Shown here: positions 36,071-43,508 of the stretch, piece by piece | Layout: every line of letters starts with the position of its first letter | Numbering within the stretch: the stretch's first letter is position 1 | Assembly: GCF_025857195.1 (NCBI RefSeq) | Contig: NZ_CP109787.1 | Coordinates: forward strand, 2,049,501 to 2,113,500 | From: Leisingera thetidis | GTDB lineage: Bacteria > Pseudomonadota > Alphaproteobacteria > Rhodobacterales > Rhodobacteraceae | DNA length: 64,000 nucleotides | Reading direction: 5' to 3' | The notes under the pieces: generated by a model | Databases searched by the model: none | What the model saw: only the letters and a program-made list of their open reading frames with translations | What the model was told of the DNA's origin: nothing | Program-made: the position numbers and the translations under genes

Positions 36071-36924
36071 TGGACTTTGCCTCCAAACCGTTTGCCAAGC
36101 AGGAAGATCACCGCGCTGATGCTCGCCACGATCAGCATTGAGGACAGGGCCAGCGCAGCGCCCAGTGGCGCGTTGTTCGCCTTGCCGAACTGGATCTGGA
36201 TCATGTTCGCGATCATCAGCCCGTCGGTGCCGCCGACCAGCTTGGGGGTGATGAAATCGCCAACGGTCGGGATCAATACGATCAGGGTAGAGGCAACAAC
36301 GCCCGGCATTGCCAGCGGCAGAGTGATCCGGAAGAACCGCCGCACCGGGCCGTCGCCCAGATCCTCGGCCGCCTCAAGCAGAGAGCGGTCGATTTTTTCC
36401 AGGGCCACGAAGATCGGCAGGATTGCAAACGGCGCCCAGGCGTGGGCCAGGGTCAGCACTACGGCATTGGCGTTGTACAGCAGGAAGGTCAGCGGCTCCT
36501 CGATGATGCCCAGCCCCTTCAGCGCGGTGTTAAGCACACCGTTGTAGCCCAGGATCACCTTCCAAAGAAACACGCGCAGCAGATAGCTGGTCCAGAACGG
36601 AACCGTGATCAGGAACAGCCAGAGCGCTTTGCGCCGCTTGACGTGAAAGGACAGGTAGTAGGCAATTGGAAAGGCCAGAACCACGGTCACCAGCGTGACA
36701 ATCAGCGATATCTTCAGCGAACGGAAAATCAAGGTGCTGTAGATCGGCTTGCTCCACGCCTCCCGGTAGTTATCCAGCGTGAGAGTGGTGTCGAGCTCCA
36801 GGTAGTTCTGGGTCCAGAAGCTGAACGTCAGCACCATAATCAGAGGTGCGGCCAGCATCAGCAGCGAATAGAGCAATGTCGGGCTGATCAATGCGAGGCC
36901 TTGGCGCCTCTCTCCTGTTAACAT
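36067..36924 (-). CDS. ABC transporter permease (PotB-like)
   Basis: A 285-aa permease and partner of the PotC-like protein. Six hydrophobic segments are visible, starting LLYSLLMLAAPLIMVLTF. The EAA loop is LLEAAEDLGDGPVRRFFRITLP. The ATG at 36924 has AGGAGG upstream. A perfect 30-bp palindrome (36950-36979) lies between it and the Rieske gene, so expression of the transporter may be tuned separately from the oxygenase. Confidence 0.92.
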   Translation of the reverse strand: MLTGERRQGLALISPTLLYSLLMLAAPLIMVLTFSFWTQNYLELDTTLTLDNYREAWSKPIYSTLIFRSLKISLIVTLVTVVLAFPIAYYLSFHVKRRKALWLFLITVPFWTSYLLRVFLWKVILGYNGVLNTALKGLGIIEEPLTFLLYNANAVVLTLAHAWAPFAILPIFVALEKIDRSLLEAAEDLGDGPVRRFFRITLPLAMPGVVASTLIVLIPTVGDFITPKLVGGTDGLMIANMIQIQFGKANNAPLGAALALSSMLIVASISAVIFLLGKRFGGKVQ

Positions 36925-36949
36925 TCCTGGGTCCTCCTGCCCCGTTAAT

Positions 36950-36979
36950 AGGGCGCCGCCAATGCATTGGCGGCGCCCT
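36950..36979 (-). terminator. Perfect 30-bp palindrome between Rieske and permease genes
   Basis: AGGGCGCCGCC (36950-36960), AATGCATT centre, GGCGGCGCCCT (36969-36979). The whole stretch equals its reverse complement. The minus strand continues ATTAACG, without a T-run. It may be a weak terminator, an mRNA-stabilising hairpin or a protein-binding site. Confidence 0.65.
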
Positions 36980-36983
36980 CCAT

Positions 36984-38189
36984 TCAGGTCTTGCCGAGCT
37001 GCGCAAGCAGTTCCGCGTTGCGGGCCCTAAGCTGCCCGGGTTCCGGCTCGTCATGGTCGAGGACCGGAAAGATCTTGCGCAATTCATCGTGATAGCTGCG
37101 CACGCCGTTCTCCAGATCGGAAAGGATCACCCCATCATAAGCACTGGAGAACGCCGCCTCCCAGCACCACTCGATCAACTGCTCGTCCTCTTTCGAGGTG
37201 ATCCGGTCGATGCGCCCGCTGAGATAGCGCGCGGCGCGCATCAGGCGGTCCTCCCCGGGCCGCTTGTAGCAGGCGCTGCGCTGGATGGTGCGGCCGTTTT
37301 CGACCGGGAACTCATGGTAGAAGATGACCGAGTCCGGGTAGATCCCGAACACCAGGTTCGGGAACAGCGCGAGATAGATCCATGCCGTCCCGGCAACCCC
37401 GTCGGGCATGTCCGCCTGGGGCAGCAGCGACTTGTACCTTTGCACACTCCAAAGGCGCCCGTCACCGCCGCGGAAGCCCCCGTAGGAGCGCGCGACACCC
37501 TCGCTGAAGGATTCATCGGCGTAGTTGCCGCCGAACAGGTCGTGCAGGCCGGGATGCGCCAGCGGCACATGGTAGCCCTCATTGTCGACGTCGCGCACGC
37601 ATTTCCAGTTCGCCCCGATTTCGCTCAAGCCGATACCGGCCCCGTCCGGCAGCATCGCCTCCAGGCCGTAGGGCGCGGTCTCTTCGTCGAAACGCGCCAT
37701 GATCTCCGAGACCGGGGGCTGCGGCCCGGGCTTGAAGCGGACAAAGACAAACCCCTGCCAGATGTCCATTTCCACCGGCTTCAAGCCCCATTCCACCGGG
37801 TCCAGATCCGGCAGCGTCTCGGGCCGGGCAGCGCCCCGCAGTGTGCCGTCCAGATCGTAGACCCAGCCGTGGAACGGGCAGATGATCGCATTTTTGCACT
37901 GCCCCTTTTCCTCGGCCAGCACGCGGCTGCCGCGGTGGCGGCACAGGTTGTGAAAGGCGCGGACAGTGCCGTCCTTGCCGCGCACAACCAGCGCCCGCTC
38001 GCCCACGAATTCCGCGGTGATGTAGTCGCCGGGTTCCGGCACGTCATTCACATGGCACACAAGCTGCCAATGCCGGCGGAACAGATGCTCCTTCTCTTCC
38101 TCCAGCAGTTCCGGATTGAAGTAGCTCCAGGCGGGCAATCCGGTACGGCCGGCTCTGGGATCAGACTGAATCAGCACTTCGTCCTTCAT
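36984..38189 (-). CDS. Rieske non-heme iron oxygenase, alpha subunit (betaine/carnitine-monooxygenase-like)
   Basis: A 401-aa oxygenase of the GbcA/CntA/stachydrine-demethylase type. The Rieske 2Fe-2S ligands are Cys83-x-His85 (NLCRHRGS) and Cys104-x2-His107 (CPFHGW). The mononuclear iron site is in DNEGYHVPLAHPGLHD near residues 197-212. Enzymes of this type hydroxylate an N-methyl group of a quaternary ammonium compound, releasing formaldehyde, and need a separate reductase. None is encoded in this cluster. The ATG at 38189 has AAGGAG upstream, and operator site 3 lies 42 bases further. It heads the operon that continues with the permeases. Confidence 0.9.
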   Translation of the reverse strand: MKDEVLIQSDPRAGRTGLPAWSYFNPELLEEEKEHLFRRHWQLVCHVNDVPEPGDYITAEFVGERALVVRGKDGTVRAFHNLCRHRGSRVLAEEKGQCKNAIICPFHGWVYDLDGTLRGAARPETLPDLDPVEWGLKPVEMDIWQGFVFVRFKPGPQPPVSEIMARFDEETAPYGLEAMLPDGAGIGLSEIGANWKCVRDVDNEGYHVPLAHPGLHDLFGGNYADESFSEGVARSYGGFRGGDGRLWSVQRYKSLLPQADMPDGVAGTAWIYLALFPNLVFGIYPDSVIFYHEFPVENGRTIQRSACYKRPGEDRLMRAARYLSGRIDRITSKEDEQLIEWCWEAAFSSAYDGVILSDLENGVRSYHDELRKIFPVLDHDEPEPGQLRARNAELLAQLGKT

Positions 38190-38230
38190 ACGGGTCTCCT
38201 TCCCTCTGACGGGAATCAATAGCATTTTTT

Positions 38231-38246
38231 ATTTAAGCGCTCAAAT
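38231..38246. promoter_or_regulatory. Operator site 3, ATTTAAGCGCTCAAAT
   Basis: A 16-bp inverted repeat with one mismatched pair relative to site 1, placed directly upstream of the Rieske gene. Confidence 0.65.
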
Positions 38247-38303
38247 AAAATATTTCATCCGGGCGCCCTCTGGCGGCTGGACAAACCCGGATTTCCGCGC
38301 CAC

Positions 38304-38323
38304 GTTTGAGCGATCACTCAAAC
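38304..38323. promoter_or_regulatory. Operator site 4, spaced repeat TTTGAG-N6-CTCAAA
   Basis: GTTTGAG and CTCAAAC half-sites separated by CGATCA, just 8 bases before the MttB ATG. The half-sites match site 1 but are spaced by six bases instead of two. Confidence 0.6.
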
Positions 38324-38330
38324 TCACAGG

Positions 38331-39842
38331 ATGGAAGCAATGCGCCGCGCCGGAAGCCGCAGAAGATCTCCCCTTTCAGCTGATATTCCCGCCAGCAAGG
38401 GCCCGCACTCCCTGGCCACGCCAGCTTACACGCCGCTGACGCAGGCACAGGTGGACAAGATCGTGGACACCGCGATTGAACTGCTGGCCACCTCCGGCGT
38501 GGTGTTCGAGCCGGGCGGCGAGGCCGACAGCCTGCTGCACAACGCCGGCTGCACCCAGTCGGACGATGGAATCGTGACAATTCCGGAATCCGTGACCCGC
38601 CGCGCGCTGGACACCGCGGCCCGCAAGACCGAACTCTGGGACCGCAACGGCGAAAACCCCATTTCGATCGACTGCAGCCATACCTGGTTCATGCCCGGCA
38701 TGACCTGCATCGCCGTCTATGACGAGGACACCGGCGAGCCGCGCCCGTCCACCCGGGAAGACCTCGCCCTGATCACCCGGATCGCGGACAAGCTGCCGAA
38801 TGTCGACGGTGTCTGCATCGCCGTGAAGAACGTCGCGGAGTCGAACCAGTTCGGCGAAATCGATGAATTCGCCTGTATGATGGAAAATACCATCAAGGCG
38901 CTGGAATACCTCTGCGAGCACCCCTCATCGCTGGAGGCGGTGATCTGCATGGCCACCGCCCTGCGCGGATCGCCGGAAGCACTCAGGGAAAAGCCCTACT
39001 TCCTGCATCTGATCACGCCGCTGCCAGTCAGCCTGGCGCGGAGTCACTCCGAACAGATCATCACCGCCGCCCGTGCCGGCATCCCGGCTGGCGTCGGCAC
39101 CCTGCCCATCGGCGGCGCGTCCTCCCCCATCACTCTGGCCGGCTGCATCACACACGCGCTGATGACGGACTTCGCGGCCATCGTGCTGGGCCAACTGGCC
39201 GCCGAAGGCAGTTTCTGCGTCGGCTGCTCCGATGTGAATTTCATGGAACCGGCAACCGGTGCCATCGGCAGCTTCTCGCAGACCTCGGTCGCCGACATGG
39301 CGATGTGCCAGGTGCGCCGCTCGCTGGGTTTCCCCTCGCTGACCGGCATCGGCGGCTGTTCGGTCGCCCGCCGCTTCAATCAAGATGCAGTATGGGAAAT
39401 CTCCTCAAACATGACCCAGATGTTCTACAACCGCCCCGCCACGATCGATTACATGGGCTCACTCGATCAGGGCCTGACCTACTCGCCGCATGCGCTGCTG
39501 CTGTGCGACGACCTTGCCGACCTGCTGCGCAAGATGTGGCAGGGGCTGGAAATCTCGGCCGATCAAATGGCTGTCGACCTGATCCGCGAGGTCGGCCCCA
39601 CCGGCAATTTCCTCGCCCATCAGCACACCGTCGACAACTGCCGGACGCAGGTCTGGAATTCCCGCTATTTCGGCCCGAACATCCCGCTCAGCAACGCCGG
39701 GCTTGCGGATCAGGACCTGCTGGAGCGTATTGACGACGACCTCAAGCAGATGCTGGCAGAGCTGGAGCAGCCTGAACTTCCGCCGGAAACTCAAGCAGCC
39801 ATATCCGCGATTTCAAACAAGTACCGCGATCTCGCGGTCTAG
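38331..39842 (+). CDS. MttB-superfamily methyltransferase without pyrrolysine
   Basis: A 503-aa member of the trimethylamine:corrinoid methyltransferase superfamily. Family segments are QVDKIVDTAIELLATSGV near residue 40, HTWFMPGMTCIAVYDEDTG near 115 and MGSLDQGLTYSPHALLLCDD near 375. It is read through without any in-frame amber codon, so it belongs to the non-pyrrolysine branch. That branch includes methyltransferases for glycine betaine, proline betaine, carnitine and butyrobetaine. No corrinoid protein or reactivase gene is present in the window. It is divergent from the Rieske gene with two operators between. A second ATG nine bases downstream is an alternative start. Confidence 0.9.
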   Translation: MEAMRRAGSRRRSPLSADIPASKGPHSLATPAYTPLTQAQVDKIVDTAIELLATSGVVFEPGGEADSLLHNAGCTQSDDGIVTIPESVTRRALDTAARKTELWDRNGENPISIDCSHTWFMPGMTCIAVYDEDTGEPRPSTREDLALITRIADKLPNVDGVCIAVKNVAESNQFGEIDEFACMMENTIKALEYLCEHPSSLEAVICMATALRGSPEALREKPYFLHLITPLPVSLARSHSEQIITAARAGIPAGVGTLPIGGASSPITLAGCITHALMTDFAAIVLGQLAAEGSFCVGCSDVNFMEPATGAIGSFSQTSVADMAMCQVRRSLGFPSLTGIGGCSVARRFNQDAVWEISSNMTQMFYNRPATIDYMGSLDQGLTYSPHALLLCDDLADLLRKMWQGLEISADQMAVDLIREVGPTGNFLAHQHTVDNCRTQVWNSRYFGPNIPLSNAGLADQDLLERIDDDLKQMLAELEQPELPPETQAAISAISNKYRDLAV

Positions 39843-40165
39843 CCACGGACGCAGCTTTGGCGTCCCTGGGCAGGTCATAAAAGCCGGCTTCCTGCCCCTT
39901 ATGCCTAAGCCAGCCGTTTCCGCATCGAGGTTTTGGCTTGCAGCGATGGTTCAGCTGGTCCCGCACCGTGGTCAGCTGGCACTAGCAAATGCCGCAGGGC
40001 ACACAAATGGCAGGAAGGCGAAGGCCGCGCTGCGGCATAAGCAGGCCGGACGAATGACTGCGAACAGCACGGACTGACGATTCAGCGCGCGATTTGTGAC
40101 CTCTGCATTGGAACCGGGCAGCGCATCCTGGCAAAGAACTGCCGCAGCACATCAGCCATAGGCGC
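39843..40165. other. Non-coding flank of the integrase remnant
   Basis: About 320 bases after the MttB gene in which no coding frame resembles a known protein. A short inverted repeat, GGACGC (39847-39852) with GCGTCC (39860-39865), lies just after the MttB stop and may be a weak terminator. It is probably old inserted DNA associated with the integrase fragment. Confidence 0.45.
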
Positions 40166-40468
40166 GTGCAGAGCCTTGAGGCCAAGGTCCGCAGGAAGAT
40201 CGAAGCGGAGGACTTTGTTATCCAGCGCTGGCGCTGCACCGCCGCGAAAGCGACGGCAGAGGCCGGTTGCTCTGACACGGAAATTCAGTCCGTGACGGGC
40301 CATAAATCGCTGAAAATGGTGAAGACGTACCGACAGCAAGCCAGACAAAAACAGCTTTCAAGGACAGCCCGGCTGCGCCGGAACAGAACAATAAACAGGA
40401 TTCAGAGTGTAAAACACTCAGGGCCAAGGGCGAAACGCCGCCCAACATCAAGACGAATTTCTCTTTAA
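40166..40468 (+). pseudogene. Tyrosine-recombinase (phage integrase) C-terminal remnant
   Basis: The frame encodes the end of a tyrosine integrase. EAGCSDTEIQSVTGHKSLKM carries the second conserved His of the active site (GHKS), and MVKTYRQQARQKQLSRTA holds the nucleophile Tyr. The N-terminal two thirds and the conserved HxLR box expected just before EAGCS are missing; the sequence there reads IQRWRCTAAK. It is therefore a decayed fragment, not a working enzyme. It ends within 10 bases of the 3' end of tRNA-Leu, the classical place for an integrase beside its attachment site. Confidence 0.75.
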
Positions 40469-40476
40469 AATCAAAG

Positions 40477-40561
40477 TGGTGCGGGTGAAGGGACTTGAAC
40501 CCCCACGCCTTGCGGCGCCAGAACCTAAATCTGGTGCGTCTACCAATTCCGCCACACCCGC
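40477..40561 (-). tRNA. tRNA-Leu (anticodon TAG)
   Basis: On the minus strand the acceptor GCGGGTG (40561-40555) pairs with CACCCGC (40487-40481), followed by A and an encoded CCA (40479-40477). The D-loop has GGTAGACGC, the anticodon arm is CCAGA-TTTAGGT-TCTGG giving anticodon TAG. A long variable arm (GCGCCGCAAGGCGT) and a T-arm with GGTTCAAGTCC complete a class II leucine tRNA of 85 nt. Its 3' end adjoins the integrase remnant. Confidence 0.95.
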
Positions 40562-40783
40562 ACGGCCCGCCAGGGCGCAGCCCTCGCGTGCCGCGCTCAA
40601 TAGCAAAGCTTTGCGAGGGATGCGAGTGGAAATCGCTCCCCTGGCGCTGATGTGCAAAACGGCAACAATCCCTCCCCGAACTTGCAACAATAAGCGGGTT
40701 TCCGCGCAAAAAAGCTGGGCCTGGAATCCGGTTCCGGCGTAGTCTCGCAAAAAAAGTCTGAGGCAGACAGAGCGAGTAACAAT

Positions 40784-41311
40784 ATGAAACCGTTTGGCAA
40801 TGCGGCCCTGCGCGCGCAATTGGCAATGCGCGGCCAGGCACAGCCCCGGCGGCTGTACCAGGGCAGCCAGAACATCAGTCTTTTGCGCGGTACCATGGTG
40901 CTGACCCGCGAGGGCGCGCGCGCGGCGCAGGCGCTGGCAGCAGGTGACAGCATCATCACCCGCACCCAGGGCATGGCCCGGATCGAGGCAGTGAGGTCCC
41001 GGCGGGCGATGCTGCAGGCAGTCAGCTTCCGTGCAGGCTCCCTTGGCGGCACCCGGGCGGACAGCGACCTGACTGTTCCCTGGGACCAGCGGATCCTGGT
41101 CCGCGACTGGCGGGCCAAGGCGATGTTCGGCCAGCCGCAGGCCGTGGTGCCGGCCTATGAGCTGGTGGATGGCGAATTCATCCGCGACCTGGGGCTGCAG
41201 ATGATGGATTTGACCATCCTGGAATTCTCCCGCCCGCATGTGATCTATGCCGGCGGCATGGAACTGGCCGCAGCCGCTGCGCCGGACGAAGACTTGCGCC
41301 CGGCAGCCTGA
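40784..41311 (+). CDS. Hint-like domain protein lacking the usual N-terminal Cys
   Basis: A 175-aa protein resembling the Hint (Hedgehog/intein) domain proteins common in Rhodobacterales. The segment GTMVLTREGARAAQALAAGDSIIT near residues 36-59 matches the start of a Hint fold, where the residue before G-T is normally the Cys nucleophile. Here it is Arg (LLRGTMV), so self-splicing chemistry is unlikely. Later segments (WDQRILVRDWRAKAMFG, FSRPHVIYAGGMELA) also fit. There is no signal peptide and no attached repeat domain. The role is unknown. Confidence 0.7.
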   Translation: MKPFGNAALRAQLAMRGQAQPRRLYQGSQNISLLRGTMVLTREGARAAQALAAGDSIITRTQGMARIEAVRSRRAMLQAVSFRAGSLGGTRADSDLTVPWDQRILVRDWRAKAMFGQPQAVVPAYELVDGEFIRDLGLQMMDLTILEFSRPHVIYAGGMELAAAAAPDEDLRPAA

Positions 41312-41320
41312 GACCAGCCT

Positions 41321-42952
41321 TTACAGTCCCAGCCTGCGGAACACGGCAGGGATCTGCTCCGGCAGGTCCTCGGCAATCAGGCCGGGGCCGAACTCCAATG
41401 CGCATTCCACGTGGATGTAGGCAGCGGTTTCCGCCGCCTGCATCGGGGAAAACCCGCGCGCCATCAGCCCGGTGATGAAGCCCGCCAGCACATCACCCGA
41501 TCCGGCGGTCGCCAGCCAGGGGGCGGAGCGCTCGTAATGGGCCGAGTTGACCGAGCAGCGCCCGTCCGGCGCGGCGATCACCGTATCCGGCCCCTTGAAC
41601 AATACCACGCAGCCCGCGCGTTTGGCCGCCTCGCGGGTGGCGTCCACCTTGGAAAAGGCGGAGCCGGTGGCCGCGGGCGCGTTGAGCTTCTCCGCCAAAT
41701 CCGGAAACAGCTTGGCGAATTCGCCGCCATGCGGAGTCAGCACGCAGTTCTCGTGCAGCGCCTCAAACAGCGCCTCGGGCTTCAGCTCAAACCGCGTGAG
41801 CGCATCGGCATCCAGCACCGTTGCCCGCTTTTCTTTCAGCGCGGCAAAGACCATCGCCTGGGTATCCGCACCGCGGCCCATGCCGGGGCCAAGGCAGATT
41901 GCGCTGAGCCGGTCGTCCTCCAGCAGTTCCGCCAGCCCGTGCGCGCCATCGATCTGCCGCAGCATGATGGCGGTCAGGTTGGCGGCGTTCTCAAACATCG
42001 CCGAGCGCGGCGAGCCGACGGTGACCAGCCCGGCGCCAATCCGCAGCGCGCCGCGGGCGGCAAGCCGGGCGGCACCGGTTTTGCCCGCCCCGCCGGAGAG
42101 GATGAGGGCGTGGCCGTGGGAATACTTGTGGCCTGTATATCTCTTTTGCAGATTGCCTTTTCGACGGTCAAGCAACTCGACGCAGCCTTTGGGGGAAACT
42201 TGGGGCAACCCTAGTGGCATAACTTTGAGCTTCCCGCAGCCCTTCGACCCACCGTAATTACCGCAATCCTGGCTCATATGATGGCCAATTTTGGCACTAT
42301 GAAAAGTAACGGTTAGATGGGTTGGAAGCGCGCCAAAGTCTCGCCCGCTGTCGCTGCAAATACCGCTGGGAAAGTCAATTGCCACGAAACGGTCTTCGCC
42401 GGGTTCATGGGCATCCACAATCAGTGGGGTTGGCATAAAGCCATTCCAAGCTTCATCCGTGTCATCGGGCATTTTCCGCGTCAACCCGGTTCCGAACAAG
42501 GCGTCAATCACGAGAAACTGGCTTACTTCATCTCCTTCGTAAGCATCCCGGATACCTTTATCATCCCATTCACTGACACCTCCGATCTCCCGCCACCGCT
42601 CATAATTCACCTTCGCATCCGGCGGCAGCTTGCCCGGATCGCCGTAAAGGAACACATCCACCTCCCAGCCGCGCTCCTTCAACAGCCGCGCGACCACAAA
42701 GCCGTCGCCGCCGTTGTTGCCCGGCCCGCACAGAACCACCGCCCGGCGCGCCCCTTCTTCTTTGCCCAAATACTCCGGGGAGCGCGAGGGGCCGGCCCCT
42801 CGCTCTTCTGCCAGCTCCGGCCATTCCTCGAAAATGGCCTCGACCACCCCCTGCCCGGCCCGTTCCATCAGCTCCAGCCCGGTCACCTCGCCGGCCTCGA
42901 TGGCGGCCTGCTCGATGGCCCGCATCTGGGCCGCGGTCAGCAGTACGGTCAT
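41321..42952 (-). CDS. nnr: Bifunctional NAD(P)H-hydrate epimerase / ADP-dependent dehydratase
   Basis: A 543-aa metabolite-repair enzyme that restores NAD(P)H damaged by hydration. The N-terminal epimerase domain (1-230) has LMERAGQGV and the CGPGNNGGDGFVVAR motif. The C-terminal ribokinase-like dehydratase (240-543) has HALILSGGAGKTGAARLAARG, ICLGPGMGRG, LTPHGGEFAKLF and the ATAGSGDVLAGFITGLM motif with the catalytic Asp. The ATG at 42952 has AAGGA seven bases upstream. An in-frame insertion of about 18 residues (51-68) between the first helix and the first strand is encoded by a palindromic repeat, listed separately. Confidence 0.95.
   Translation of the reverse strand: MTVLLTAAQMRAIEQAAIEAGEVTGLELMERAGQGVVEAIFEEWPELAEERGAGPSRSPEYLGKEEGARRAVVLCGPGNNGGDGFVVARLLKERGWEVDVFLYGDPGKLPPDAKVNYERWREIGGVSEWDDKGIRDAYEGDEVSQFLVIDALFGTGLTRKMPDDTDEAWNGFMPTPLIVDAHEPGEDRFVAIDFPSGICSDSGRDFGALPTHLTVTFHSAKIGHHMSQDCGNYGGSKGCGKLKVMPLGLPQVSPKGCVELLDRRKGNLQKRYTGHKYSHGHALILSGGAGKTGAARLAARGALRIGAGLVTVGSPRSAMFENAANLTAIMLRQIDGAHGLAELLEDDRLSAICLGPGMGRGADTQAMVFAALKEKRATVLDADALTRFELKPEALFEALHENCVLTPHGGEFAKLFPDLAEKLNAPAATGSAFSKVDATREAAKRAGCVVLFKGPDTVIAAPDGRCSVNSAHYERSAPWLATAGSGDVLAGFITGLMARGFSPMQAAETAAYIHVECALEFGPGLIAEDLPEQIPAVFRRLGL
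42751..42803 (-). repeat. REP-like palindromic element inserted in frame in nnr
   Basis: A perfect 20-bp palindrome (42784-42803, GCGAGGGGCC and its complement) is joined to a CCCCGGAGTATTTGGGCAAA segment and a GAAGAAGG run. It encodes the extra residues GAGPSRSPEYLGKEEGA within the epimerase domain. Segments like CGGAGTATTTG followed by AAGAAG look like a dispersed intergenic element of roseobacters, here captured within a gene. Confidence 0.55.
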
Positions 42953-42998
42953 CTTTTTGTCCTTCCCCGATTCAATTCTGCGCATTTTCCGGGCGCAG

Positions 42999-43462
<464 letters not shown>

Positions 43463-43508
43463 AATCACCAACGAATAGCCTTACATCTCTACAAAAAGGA
43501 CCGAGGGA

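Noticed and set aside
38331..39842. A pyrrolysine-containing trimethylamine methyltransferase
   Set aside because: The gene is read through without any in-frame amber codon, so it is the non-pyrrolysine type.
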